Shown in pieces: positions 1 through 7,331 of a DNA stretch of 24,385 bases (position 1 is its first letter; every line of letters starts with the position of its first letter). This stretch comes from a virus. Made by a program: the position numbers and the translations under genes. The notes under the pieces are model-generated. The model was not told where the DNA came from. It ran no database searches and saw only the letters and a list, made by a program, of their open reading frames with translations. The stretch covers positions 1 to 24,385 of IMG/VR virus record IMGVR_UViG_3300042988_000624, one strand, 5' to 3'.

Positions 1-713
1 CATGTCCTATCGGCAAGGGCGACCAGTTTGACATCCGTAAGATGCATGCAGACCACTCTGGTTGTTCTAACGGGTACATCTACGAGTTTGCCGGGGACAT
101 GACCTGTATCTTCGTAGGCAACTCCAAGCAGATCCAAGCCCTCGATGTCGGATTCTTGACCGGCTCCTCTGTCCAGATTAGCGTTCCCAGATATTACACC
201 GATGACCGAAGCAAGGAAGCCATCATCGCTGTCCTAGATCGCTTCTATCTCAAGCAACTCACCGCTACTGAGTCACCCGTCAACGTCATCGCTGCTCAAC
301 TCTTTGAGCACAACACTAGCGGCTTTGATCGGCTCAAGTACCCGGTCAACAAGGTCGAGACAGTCGTTGACTCCCACGGTATCCGCTATACGGAGGGTAT
401 CGACTTTGATGTGGTAAGCGGTCAGCTAAAGTGGAGAGGGACTCGCCAGCCAGGAATGGATCCCGAAACCGGCAAGGGCGAGGTTTGCTCCGTCAGATAC
501 CGTTATACCCCATACTGGTATGTCAGCAATTTGCTCCATGAAATCAGGCTAGTACGTAATGGTGACCAGACTGAACGTACTCCCATGACCGCAATCTTGC
601 AACGCGAGTATGTCTTTGAGAACGAGCAAAATGACCAAGGACAGCGCCCCCTTGGGAATAACAGCGCCCGCCAAGCCACGGCTCCCAGAGGACCGTCATT
701 TGGCCCACGATAG
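1..713 (+). CDS. Virion-cluster protein, 5'-truncated by window edge
   Basis: The reading frame is open from base 3 without a stop, so the gene begins before the window. An internal ATG at 42 exists, but the codons before it read sensibly and that ATG has no convincing ribosome site. At least 237 residues are present. The C-terminal half is beta-rich with aromatic residues and ends in a Pro/Arg-rich tail. I do not recognise the family. It is the first of a run of closely packed plus-strand genes leading to neck, sheath and tube genes, so a structural role (head-tail region) is inferred from position only. The AATCTT late-promoter candidate begins 5 nt after its stop codon. Confidence 0.75.
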   Translation, partial: CPIGKGDQFDIRKMHADHSGCSNGYIYEFAGDMTCIFVGNSKQIQALDVGFLTGSSVQISVPRYYTDDRSKEAIIAVLDRFYLKQLTATESPVNVIAAQLFEHNTSGFDRLKYPVNKVETVVDSHGIRYTEGIDFDVVSGQLKWRGTRQPGMDPETGKGEVCSVRYRYTPYWYVSNLLHEIRLVRNGDQTERTPMTAILQREYVFENEQNDQGQRPLGNNSARQATAPRGPSFGPR

Positions 714-717
714 TCAC

Positions 718-723
718 AATCTT
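718..723 (+). promoter_or_regulatory. Candidate late promoter element CAATCTT
   Basis: AATCTT preceded by C lies just after the stop codon at 713 and 57 nt before the next ATG (780). The same hexamer occurs before five other plus-strand genes and one divergent minus gene. If it acts like a -10 box, transcription would start near 730, right at the first of two small hairpins. Confidence 0.45.
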
Positions 724-728
724 GATTT

Positions 729-762
729 AGAACGGGGATAAGCCCCATAAAGAACGGGGATA
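729..762 (+). repeat. Tandem 12-bp repeat forming two small hairpins in a 5' leader
   Basis: AGAACGGGGATA occurs at 729-740 and again at 751-762, a period of 22 bp. Each copy starts a short stem-loop: GGGG/CCCC around ATAAG, and the palindrome GGGGATATCCCC. The second stem ends immediately before the AAGGAG ribosome site of the gene at 780. This could be a 5' mRNA-stabilising structure or a translational control element for that gene; the function is inference. Confidence 0.6.
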
Positions 763-779
763 TCCCCCAAGGAGATAAG

Positions 780-1577
780 ATGGCCCACAATTACAAGCAG
801 CAAGCAATCGCATCCGAGCTAGTTGCCCGCCTAGGGATTACTCTCAGCCCGCTCGTTACCAAGTACACCGAGGTCACTGACCCCGTTATTCTGATTGGCA
901 CCGGCGTTTCTGGTAGCTCTAGCGCATCGGTTCGTATTCAGGATCAGCGTGGAAGCTCTGACGCTGGTTGGGATAATATCGTCGGTACGATGCAGGCTGT
1001 ATACACCAGCGGCGTTTGCCAGATTCTTAGCGAGGCGCAGGGACCGGTTGGGGTGACCCCCGTCCAGGCGTCAGCTACCGCAACTCTCAACGCTGTTGTA
1101 GCAACCAACACGATTACCGTAGATGGTGTCGTCCTTACGGCTACTGCCGCCACTCAGGATGCTACCAACTTTGTTGTTGGAGGCAGTGATACTATCACGG
1201 CTGCCAACATCGTCACTACGATCAAGACCAACACCACCCTTAACAAGTACGTCACGGCCACCTCTGCCGCCAACGTCGTTACCGTTAAGGCTATGGCTCC
1301 GGGTCCGTTGGGCAACAAGATCACCCTCGCTGGTACGGCTGTCCGATTCGCTATAAGCGGCTCACCTCTTTCTGGTGGAGCCGGTGGCTCGTCCGCTTCG
1401 TACCTCCCCTTCGCCAGCTTCCTGCCCATCGTGGCTGAGCTAGGCAAGGCTGGATATCGAGTGGAGTTCTATCAGGTGGCCAGCGGTACCGATCCAGTGT
1501 TCGCCAACTTTGGTAGCGCAGCGTTCGTTTGTGGTTTCGACCCGAATCCCTACTGGCCTCTCTCTGGTCGCGTCTAA
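780..1577 (+). CDS. Virion protein with beta-sandwich module
   Basis: This 265-aa protein starts at ATG 780 with AAGGAG about 7 nt upstream. The middle (about residues 95-205) is Thr/Ala/Val-rich and has the layout of a common phage adhesion or decoration module: a strand reading TITVDGVVLTA, a segment with GGSDTITAANIVTTI, then VTVKAMAPGPLGNKITLAG, ending SGGAGGSSA. That pattern is known from extracellular and tail-associated beta-sandwich domains. The C-terminus (YRVEFYQVASG, GFDPNPYWPLSGRV) is unfamiliar. There is no signal peptide or membrane segment. Its strong ribosome site, private hairpin leader and candidate late promoter suggest an abundant virion component. Exact role unknown. Confidence 0.75.
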   Translation: MAHNYKQQAIASELVARLGITLSPLVTKYTEVTDPVILIGTGVSGSSSASVRIQDQRGSSDAGWDNIVGTMQAVYTSGVCQILSEAQGPVGVTPVQASATATLNAVVATNTITVDGVVLTATAATQDATNFVVGGSDTITAANIVTTIKTNTTLNKYVTATSAANVVTVKAMAPGPLGNKITLAGTAVRFAISGSPLSGGAGGSSASYLPFASFLPIVAELGKAGYRVEFYQVASGTDPVFANFGSAAFVCGFDPNPYWPLSGRV

Positions 1578-1586
1578 GGAGTTTTT

Positions 1587-2450
1587 GTGGATTCCAAGAA
1601 GTATGGATTCCTTAAGGCTGTATTGGGCCAGGATGGAGCGGCTGCTCTTAAAAAGGCAGCCGACCGTCTTGGGGGCCTAGAGGACGCCATTTTGCCACGC
1701 GCCGTACTGGCGTGGCTATCGGTCGCAGCTAGGGGTGACTACGAAGGTACCATCCCCGGTATCGATGACTCTTACTTGGACTTCAGCAAAAACCAAAATG
1801 GTAGCTACTCTGGCTCGATTGCCATGGGCGAAGGGGTAGTACCTTTCCACAACGCTACCGTGTTCAATCTCGCTGCCTCCATTGCTCTATCGTTGGGGGC
1901 AGAACAATTTTCCGATGACTTCAAGGACATGGACTTGGTAAAATTGGGGAAGTCCATAGACATCATGGCTAAAGCGAAGTTCGTTTCAAACGCTGATGAA
2001 TTAGCTAAGGGGGCACCTGGGCCAGCCCATCTTGGTACGAAAGACGAAGTGATCCAGGGGCCAAAGGGAACGCCAATCCCACAAAGCAAGCAGACGGCTA
2101 AAGGGGGGAAGCCCATCAAGACCCCGCCAGTACCCCGTAGGAGCGCCAAGCTGCCCCAGGCTAAGGTCCCGGCCAGCAAGGTGACCCTCCCGAGGGTTAA
2201 GGCCCCTGGTGCCACTCAGAAGTCATTTGCGCTCTCTGAGAGCGCGGGCAGGGAAGGCTGTGTAGAGTGCGGCCTACCCCTGATCAAAAACGACCGCTTT
2301 GTGGGCTGTATGTGCTTTAAGGATATGGCCCGACATGTCACCCTGTCCAAGAACCAGGGTAAAACCTATATCAGCTTTGGCCAATCCGTTGATGAAGACG
2401 GTATCGCCACCATTCTTGAAAGTTTGGGAGTAAATCATGGCGAAGGATAA
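1587..2450 (+). CDS. Virion-cluster protein with C-terminal zinc-binding Cys4
   Basis: This 287-aa protein starts at GTG 1587. AAGGAG (1576-1581) overlaps the previous TAA and supports that start. Residues 1-125 look globular and helical. Residues 130-215 form a Lys/Pro/Ala-rich, probably disordered linker. A compact Cys cluster follows from about residue 225: CVECG, then about 12 residues, then CMC, a likely zinc knuckle. I do not recognise the family. It sits 9 nt after the previous gene and overlaps the next by 14 nt, so it belongs to the late transcription unit. Disordered linker plus zinc knuckle recurs in the large proteins at 8596 and 12444. Confidence 0.72.
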   Translation: MDSKKYGFLKAVLGQDGAAALKKAADRLGGLEDAILPRAVLAWLSVAARGDYEGTIPGIDDSYLDFSKNQNGSYSGSIAMGEGVVPFHNATVFNLAASIALSLGAEQFSDDFKDMDLVKLGKSIDIMAKAKFVSNADELAKGAPGPAHLGTKDEVIQGPKGTPIPQSKQTAKGGKPIKTPPVPRRSAKLPQAKVPASKVTLPRVKAPGATQKSFALSESAGREGCVECGLPLIKNDRFVGCMCFKDMARHVTLSKNQGKTYISFGQSVDEDGIATILESLGVNHGEG

Positions 2451-3963
2451 GAGCTATTGGGAGACAGGTGGCAACCGTCGATACGTCCTAGACCCTGATG
2501 ACGTTGGGGAGCTAGAGCGTGAGAGCGGTGTACATGAATTCGTTGATCGCAACCCCCGTGATAAGGCGGAAGACCTAGCTTACGGTGACTACACTAGGAA
2601 GCATCACATGCAGGCTGCTGCTCACCACCTTGCCCACATGCGAGCCTCCCAGGCTAACGGGAACTATAGCGATGCTAAGCGCCACAAGATTCTATACGAC
2701 ATGCATCTCAAGGAGCTTGGCCTCGATTCATCCAGCGGCAAAGTACCTGAAGAGATCGCGCAGCACATGAATAACCCGGACGCTCCCCGGCCTATGAAGT
2801 TCAAGCCGCACAAGGCTGACTCCTTCTTCCTCAACGATAAGACAAGCCAGCATGATGATAGCCCCCAGGAGTTATCTAAGGCAGAGGTGGGCGCTCAGCT
2901 TGCCAAGATGCTTAATCGAGTGCTGGCAAAATCTACTGCTGTCGCCACCGGCCCGCAAGAGCCAGCACCGGGAGTTACGAAGCCCAAGGAGCATGTCGCC
3001 CAGGCTTACGCTCCAACTATCCCAGGCAGGCGTAAGGCTAGTCTAAATGAACGTCGTCGTGGGCTACTTGTGCCATGGCAGATCGATGGTAGTAACGTTT
3101 CTAAGCCTTCTGGTCTAAAGCAAAGCGAACTAGATAAGGCCAGCGTCGTAGACCATAAGGCAGGCCAGCAAGCCGCCCCCGGTATCCTTACGCATCCAGA
3201 GGACGTAGACGATACGGTCGATACCTCACAGGCAAGCGGGGTACAGCCCAAATTTGGATACAGCGAAGCTCGATATGACCCTAGAGCCATAGGGCGAGTA
3301 GCGGCCATACGCGCGCGGGCTCGTCGTGGTGGGTTGGTAAAGAAGGACATCAGCCCAAGCGATTTGGAAGAGGGCAGTGCGGACGAGCAAGAGGAACATA
3401 AGCTAGGTCCGATTATCTCTACCAAGATTGCCGGGGACCACCTTAACAAAGACCCAGACTATTACAAGAAGTCCGACCTTAACAAGCTTTCCGATGACGA
3501 AGCGAATGTCAGGGGTAGCCGGGATTACGTAGACAAAGAACTAGCGGACATCCCCCTTCGCGATCCTGCTAAGGGCAAACCCGCGCAGGCTCCCGGTTTT
3601 GTGCCAAGCGTTGCTGAGCAAAAGAAAAAGGACGGATTAGCTAAAGCTGGATTCCGCTACCGTAGCTCCCGTGAAGATCCAGACGATCACGGCAATCCGA
3701 AAGAGATCGCCCAGGACAAGAGCGACGATCTCAGAGAGAAGGCTGCACAGGAAGCTCGCGAGAAGGCTCGACCGGGCTATGTTTCTGACGAACCAACCTA
3801 CAAGGCTGAGAAGAAGCCTTACATGGGGCGTGATGAAGGCATCCGCCGCTCCAAGCTTCCGCCAGGAGCCCCCGGTTCATCCAAGGACGGAGTAGGCGTT
3901 CATGTAGACAAGAAGAAGGAAGCCAACAAGAAGGCTGCTCGCGGCAAGGTCAAGGGGGACTAA
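2437..3963 (+). CDS. Large charged, mostly disordered virion-cluster protein
   Basis: This 508-aa protein starts at ATG 2437 inside the end of the preceding gene (14 nt overlap), with GGGAG 6-7 nt upstream. It is rich in Lys, Asp, Glu, Ala and Pro and has few hydrophobic stretches. A short helical, His-rich N-terminal part (about residues 30-90) is followed by long low-complexity linkers. Short hydrophobic-x-Lys segments recur along it (LSKAEV, LAKML, LAKST, LDKAS, LVKKD, YKKSDL, LAKAG). No enzyme motif is visible. A scaffold-like or processed virion protein is possible but unproven. Confidence 0.7.
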   Translation: MAKDKSYWETGGNRRYVLDPDDVGELERESGVHEFVDRNPRDKAEDLAYGDYTRKHHMQAAAHHLAHMRASQANGNYSDAKRHKILYDMHLKELGLDSSSGKVPEEIAQHMNNPDAPRPMKFKPHKADSFFLNDKTSQHDDSPQELSKAEVGAQLAKMLNRVLAKSTAVATGPQEPAPGVTKPKEHVAQAYAPTIPGRRKASLNERRRGLLVPWQIDGSNVSKPSGLKQSELDKASVVDHKAGQQAAPGILTHPEDVDDTVDTSQASGVQPKFGYSEARYDPRAIGRVAAIRARARRGGLVKKDISPSDLEEGSADEQEEHKLGPIISTKIAGDHLNKDPDYYKKSDLNKLSDDEANVRGSRDYVDKELADIPLRDPAKGKPAQAPGFVPSVAEQKKKDGLAKAGFRYRSSREDPDDHGNPKEIAQDKSDDLREKAAQEAREKARPGYVSDEPTYKAEKKPYMGRDEGIRRSKLPPGAPGSSKDGVGVHVDKKKEANKKAARGKVKGD

Positions 3964-3964
3964 T

Positions 3965-4063
3965 ATGTGGATGAAGATTCTTGGCGTGTCGGTTGTCCTT
4001 CTATTCGGTGGTGGCGCATGCTTCCTAGCTTGGAAGTTTAGCAAGGCCCGCCCTAAGCAGTAA
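3965..4063 (+). CDS. 32-aa single-span membrane peptide
   Basis: ATG at 3965 follows the preceding TAA by one base, and an AAGGGGG ribosome site sits 7-8 nt upstream. The peptide has a hydrophobic core (ILGVSVVLLFGGGACFLAW) and then a Lys/Arg-rich tail (KFSKARPKQ). That fits a one-pass inner-membrane peptide with its basic end in the cytoplasm. Its last 11 nt overlap, tail to tail, with the convergent radical SAM gene. The role is unknown; small phage membrane peptides can affect lysis or exclusion. Support comes from the ribosome site, spacing and composition only. Confidence 0.6.
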   Translation: MWMKILGVSVVLLFGGGACFLAWKFSKARPKQ

Positions 4064-4622
4064 CCAACCTATAAAGCGTTTCGTTAGGCGGCAGTGGACA
4101 CTTCCCTTCGGGAATCCACGGCTTGATTTCCAGGCGCGACCACAGGTAGGGGACAACCGGGATGTAATTCTTGATGTCTGGCGCGATGTAAGCCCGGAAG
4201 CTCTTGTCTCCTGTGCCGTACTTGCGGTGTTCTTCGATGGCTGCCTGCAAGCTAGTAAATCCCTCGATGTCCTGCGAGGTAGTCTTGGCGTGCAGGGTGA
4301 AATGGATACCGTCAACAAGAGGGATGAAGTCACGTAGAGACTTCTGGAAGTCCGGGGACCAGTACGATGCGCTGTAGAGATAGATTTTCAGGTTGGGCTG
4401 GCCCATCATCATGGTGCCGCCCTTTAGGCTGTAGATAATCCTTTCCAGCTTGTCCGGGTAAAGCATCGGCTCCCCACCCGTCAGGCAGACCACATCGCTG
4501 TCGAGGATGGGGTCCAGGGTGGTGATGTCGATAGCCTTCCCGATAAGGCTGTCGTACTTGTTGCAACAGTAGTCGCAACTACGGTTGCAAGCCATGGTCG
4601 TAATGAGTCGAGCAATCTTCAT
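4053..4622 (-). CDS. Radical SAM domain protein
   Basis: This 189-aa protein carries the canonical CX3CX2C iron-sulfur motif: Cys12, Cys16 and Cys19 in CNRSCDYC, with an extra Cys20. The LTGGEP segment (about 47-52) is the glycine-rich SAM-binding motif. Known members use a 4Fe-4S cluster to cleave S-adenosylmethionine into a 5'-deoxyadenosyl radical. The protein is short, a minimal partial barrel like activase or QueE-type members, but no substrate motif identifies the reaction. It is the third gene of ligase, Cys4 protein, radical SAM, starting with a 4-nt overlap. Base modification (for example deazaguanine-type) and activation of another enzyme are both possible; neither is shown. Confidence 0.85.
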   Translation of the reverse strand: MKIARLITTMACNRSCDYCCNKYDSLIGKAIDITTLDPILDSDVVCLTGGEPMLYPDKLERIIYSLKGGTMMMGQPNLKIYLYSASYWSPDFQKSLRDFIPLVDGIHFTLHAKTTSQDIEGFTSLQAAIEEHRKYGTGDKSFRAYIAPDIKNYIPVVPYLWSRLEIKPWIPEGKCPLPPNETLYRLVTA

Positions 4623-4834
4623 CTTTTAAAGTCTCCGCAAGAGCTATGGTCGTTGACTACAGGCCAAGTGCCGCTAAGGGTGAAGGGAGCATGCCTGCGG
4701 CACTCCCCTCTTGTTAGATTCCATTGCCGTTTCATTGCCGTAAATCCCTTGGCAGCCCACTTTGGGTCATCGTCTTTCACCATTTCCTCAACGCCCCGGC
4801 TGAAGTATTTGCAGCTACCACACTGATTACTCAT
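4619..4834 (-). CDS. Small Cys4 protein
   Basis: This 71-aa protein begins CGSCKYF and later has GECRR and SSCGDF, giving four or five conserved-looking cysteines with a WPVV segment before the last. This CxxC...C...WP...CG-F layout is one I know from many small uncharacterised bacterial and phage proteins, presumed to bind zinc or an iron-sulfur cluster. The gene overlaps the DNA ligase stop by 8 nt and the radical SAM start by 4 nt, so the three are probably cotranslated. A metal-delivery or partner role for the radical SAM enzyme is possible but rests on neighbourhood alone. Confidence 0.75.
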   Translation of the reverse strand: MSNQCGSCKYFSRGVEEMVKDDDPKWAAKGFTAMKRQWNLTRGECRRHAPFTLSGTWPVVNDHSSCGDFKR

Positions 4835-5945
4835 AGTCGCGCACTGCCTTTCCGACCGGGAACCGGGGGATGCCGTACTTGGTGAGGTTCTGGTACTTGA
4901 CGGTCAGCTTCTTGCCCTCCCAGAGCGCCGGGTTGGTCAGGTACCGGATAAGCCCTTCCAGAGCGCCCTCCATCTTCACCTTGAAGGTTTCGCCGTTCTT
5001 CGCCTTGCAAACGAAGATCGCCTTGCCAGCCATCTTGCCGCGACCGGCCTCGACTCCCACGATGGGGAATTCCTCGTCCACAAACTCCTTGACCTTCTGC
5101 AAGTCGTAGGACCGCTTGCCCTCTGCGTACTTGCCATCGGCATTGCGGACCATCAGGCCCTCGTAGCCCTGCTCCATGAATTCCTCGTACTTCTCCATCA
5201 ACTCTTCCTCGTCGCCAACCGAGTAGGTGTTCACCATGATGATGGGGTTGCTGTTGGGGTGATTCTGAATGAGCCAGTGCAGCCGGTCCCCGAAAGTCCC
5301 AGGCATGACAACATCGTAGGTGTGGTACTGCACCTTCTCATGGCCCTCGACGGGAAGCGCAGGACGCACAAGAGCCATCAGGCCCTCAAAGTTGTTGTGG
5401 AAGGCATGAGCATAAAGCTCGCCATCCAGCGTCACGGTGTGGCCCCGGAAGTTGTGCTCAAGGGCTGCGATGATGTGGGGCATGGACGTAATGGGCTTGC
5501 GAGTCCGGGTCCACAGGGTCGCCTTGCCGTTCTTGATGACGGCAATGGCGCGGCTGCCGTCGAGCTTCTTCTGGACGTAAGCCGGGTAGACGATCTTCTC
5601 TGCATGCTTGGCATAGGACTGAGCCAGCATGGGGAACGCCCCACCCTCGATGACCTCGCCGTCCACGTAACCGGCGCTGGCGTCTGCCAGAGTCTCGACG
5701 TAGCCCTTCTTCTTCTGCTTCATGTACTTGGCATCGGCCTCTGCCTTGGCCTGCTCAAGCACAGAAGTCTCGTTGGCCTTGCCAATGTTCTTGCCCTCCG
5801 AAATGACATCCTGGGAGGTCTGCTGCTTGCCACCGTTCTGTCCATGGGTGGTGACGATAGCGTAAGTGCCGTCGCCAAGCGCACGCACGCCAATCTTCCA
5901 TTCCTGCACCTTGCCACTGCTTGTCCGCTTATAGAGTGTTCTCAT
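4827..5945 (-). CDS. ATP-dependent DNA ligase with N-terminal WGR-like domain
   Basis: This 372-aa protein seals DNA nicks through a covalent lysyl-AMP intermediate. Motif I is K127-L-D-G with Arg132 (KLDGSR); motif III is LDGELYA with Glu176; motif IV is EGLMVR (262-267); motif V is LQKVK (282-286). An OB-fold follows, ending in GIPRFPVGKAVRDYE, typical of small viral ligases. Residues 1-85 resemble a WGR module (YKR, GQNGGKQQ, KKKGYV), a DNA-end-binding fold found in some ligases and PARPs. The ATG at 5945 lies 9 nt after a TATAAT box, so its mRNA has almost no leader. It heads the operon with the Cys4 and radical SAM genes. The likely role is phage DNA replication or repair. Confidence 0.93.
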   Translation of the reverse strand: MRTLYKRTSSGKVQEWKIGVRALGDGTYAIVTTHGQNGGKQQTSQDVISEGKNIGKANETSVLEQAKAEADAKYMKQKKKGYVETLADASAGYVDGEVIEGGAFPMLAQSYAKHAEKIVYPAYVQKKLDGSRAIAVIKNGKATLWTRTRKPITSMPHIIAALEHNFRGHTVTLDGELYAHAFHNNFEGLMALVRPALPVEGHEKVQYHTYDVVMPGTFGDRLHWLIQNHPNSNPIIMVNTYSVGDEEELMEKYEEFMEQGYEGLMVRNADGKYAEGKRSYDLQKVKEFVDEEFPIVGVEAGRGKMAGKAIFVCKAKNGETFKVKMEGALEGLIRYLTNPALWEGKKLTVKYQNLTKYGIPRFPVGKAVRDYE

Positions 5946-5954
5946 TGAAAAGCC

Positions 5955-5983
5955 ATTATAGCAGAGTTAAGGGTTAAAGTCCA
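5955..5983 (-). promoter_or_regulatory. Promoter for DNA ligase operon (nearly leaderless)
   Basis: On the minus strand: TGGACT, 17 nt, TATAAT preceded by TGC (extended -10). The -10 ends 9 nt before the ligase ATG. The expected start point is about 3 nt upstream of the ATG, and no Shine-Dalgarno site is present. Confidence 0.75.
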
Positions 5984-6263
5984 GATCGTCAGACCAGCGA
6001 ATTTCTTTAAAGGTTCCAACAGCTTTGCCGTGGATAAACAGCGTGCCCTCTGTGGGGTACTTGAGGAAGTGGACTTCCCGGCACCCCTGCTTGATCCATT
6101 GCAGGACGGCATCCTCCGCTTGCTGCTGCGCCTGCTTCCACCGGACGAGCAGGCTGAGAGAGCCGGATAGGGATTCGTCCCCATGCACAGCCTTGTGCGC
6201 GTAATAGTGGTCCCTGGCAAGCTGCGATAACTCACGTAACTGGTTCAGTCGTTCTCTGGTCAT
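5967..6263 (-). CDS. Small hypothetical protein
   Basis: I place the start at ATG 6263 (98 aa, beginning MTRERL) because TAAGGAA lies about 6 nt upstream. The longer GTG start at 6290 lacks a ribosome site and overlaps the previous gene. The protein has a helical N-terminal half with Arg, Gln and Leu, then a short beta-like part (VHFLKYP, TLFIHGKAVG). I do not recognise the family. It is the last gene of a four-gene early operon, 11 nt after the upstream stop codon. Confidence 0.7.
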   Translation of the reverse strand: MTRERLNQLRELSQLARDHYYAHKAVHGDESLSGSLSLLVRWKQAQQQAEDAVLQWIKQGCREVHFLKYPTEGTLFIHGKAVGTFKEIRWSDDLDFNP

Positions 6264-6274
6264 TGGATTCCTTA

Positions 6275-6586
6275 CTACTTCAAGAGCCACTCATGGTGGC
6301 GGTTGAGCGAGTGGTACTCCTGCTCCCAGTGCTCAGCTTTATCCTGGGCGACCCATAACTGCTTCTCGATGTCACTCTTCTCGATGCGAAGGTCGTCGGC
6401 CTCACCCTGAAACTTGGCGGCAAGAGTTTGCAAACGCTCAGCTTCAGCCTTCTGCTTCTCAAGTTCGTCCTTGAGGCTTTCGTTCTCGTTGGACAGTTCT
6501 CCAAGAAGTTTCTTAAGATGCTCCGCAAGGGCGGTCTTCGCCTGCGACAGTTCGTAGTAATACTTGGCGATTGCTCCGTTAGCCAT
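6275..6586 (-). CDS. Coiled-coil protein
   Basis: The chosen start is ATG 6586 (103 aa, MANGAIAKYY), which has GGAGGAA 5-6 nt upstream. The TTG at 6598 is less likely. From about residue 15 to the end the sequence is a continuous charged heptad pattern (repeats of Leu/Ala with Glu, Lys, Gln), so a long coiled coil is expected. There are no cysteines or enzyme motifs. It overlaps the preceding coiled-coil gene by 8 nt. The two may pair with each other; that is inference from adjacency and similar composition. Confidence 0.72.
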   Translation of the reverse strand: MANGAIAKYYYELSQAKTALAEHLKKLLGELSNENESLKDELEKQKAEAERLQTLAAKFQGEADDLRIEKSDIEKQLWVAQDKAEHWEQEYHSLNRHHEWLLK

Positions 6587-6893
6587 TGCTTCCTCCAATG
6601 CCAGCCTTCCATCGATTACGAAGTTCCTGAGCGATCAGCACCGTATACTTGCTGCCTTCAAGGTCTTTGGCAAACTTTTCCACGATCTCGCGGGCGTTGC
6701 GGAAGTCCTCCTTAGCTTCCAGCAGCTTAGTGCTGAGCCGCGCCTGCTCGTCCCGCCCCTCGTCAATGGCGTCATACAGCCCCTTGATCTGCTTATTCAG
6801 GCTGATGCTATCCATTTGAAGCTTGTGGATTTCTGCTTCAAGCTCTTGCTTCTCTTTGGCAAACTGATCGATAGCCATCTGAACGGTAGTCAT
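6579..6893 (-). CDS. Coiled-coil protein
   Basis: This 104-aa protein starts at ATG 6893, which overlaps the upstream stop by one base (TAATG), a coupled arrangement. Residues 5-85 are a long amphipathic heptad region rich in Glu, Lys, Leu and Gln. A short basic C-terminus (LRNRWKAG) follows. No catalytic motif is visible. It is the second gene of the operon starting at 7210 and is followed by a second coiled-coil gene with 8-nt overlap. Confidence 0.75.
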   Translation of the reverse strand: MTTVQMAIDQFAKEKQELEAEIHKLQMDSISLNKQIKGLYDAIDEGRDEQARLSTKLLEAKEDFRNAREIVEKFAKDLEGSKYTVLIAQELRNRWKAGIGGSNG

Positions 6894-7210
6894 TACTTAA
6901 CCCCCAGAAGAAGGACGGTGGCACTACGCTTTTCCTTGTAATAGCCATTCTTGTGGACCCAGGTCTTGCCCATCTTGATGGCGTCGTCGTCATCCAGCGA
7001 CTTCCAGATGGCGCGAGCAATGACCCGCTTCTGGACGGTGGAAAACTCGTCGTTGACATCCCAGAACGACTTGCCGCCGCCCAGGTAGGGCGATGTATTG
7101 GCCAGACGAGCCCGGAAAGGGACGGAGCCGACCGTACCGTAGGCGATCCTGCGGTCGATGATGACATCCACGTTAACATCGTTCATCGTGATCTTCTCAT
7201 TCGCTCGCAT
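6893..7210 (-). CDS. Small hypothetical protein, first SD-led gene of early operon
   Basis: This 105-aa protein starts at ATG 7210 with GGAG 5-6 nt upstream. The sequence looks globular, with alternating beta and helical segments (VDVIIDRRIAYGTVG, VIARAIWKSLDDDD, ATVLLLGVK). I do not recognise the family. Its transcript should start near 7296, giving an unusual leader of about 85 nt that contains a possible 32-codon leaderless reading frame overlapping this start. It heads a four-gene operon of small proteins. Confidence 0.75.
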   Translation of the reverse strand: MRANEKITMNDVNVDVIIDRRIAYGTVGSVPFRARLANTSPYLGGGKSFWDVNDEFSTVQKRVIARAIWKSLDDDDAIKMGKTWVHKNGYYKEKRSATVLLLGVK

Positions 7211-7295
7211 TGTATCTCCGGGTTAGAGGAAGGATGGGGCGGGTGGTCAGCAGGCCGGTCTTGCGACCGTTGTCCCCGCATTGCAGCGGCCCCAT
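7197..7295 (-). CDS. Possible leaderless 32-aa leader peptide
   Basis: ATG 7295 lies 7 nt after the TATAAT box, the spacing seen for the leaderless genes around it. The frame runs 32 codons (start MGPLQCGDNG, end RRYNASE) and stops at TGA, 11 nt past the start codon of the SD-led gene at 7210. Arg and Pro are frequent. It could be a translated leader that couples to, or controls, the downstream gene, or a chance frame in a leader. Only the position supports it. Confidence 0.35.
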   Translation of the reverse strand: MGPLQCGDNGRKTGLLTTRPILPLTRRYNASE

Positions 7296-7302
7296 CCAAA
7301 GC

Positions 7303-7331
7303 ATTATAGCAGGTTGTGGTTTAACTTGCAA
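7303..7331 (-). promoter_or_regulatory. Promoter for the four-gene early operon
   Basis: On the minus strand: TTGCAA, 17 nt, TATAAT with an upstream TGC. The -10 is 7 nt before ATG 7295 and about 92 nt before the SD-led gene at 7210. It closely matches the other minus-strand promoters. Confidence 0.78.

Noticed and set aside
1805-2215. 136-aa minus-strand reading frame with hydrophobic N-terminus
   Set aside because: It is antisense to the 287-aa gene, and its Pro/Gly/Leu composition mirrors the Lys/Pro linker. No promoter or ribosome site.
5259-5948. 229-aa plus-strand reading frame
   Set aside because: It lies wholly antisense to the DNA ligase, which has all catalytic motifs, and it has no ribosome site or promoter of its own.
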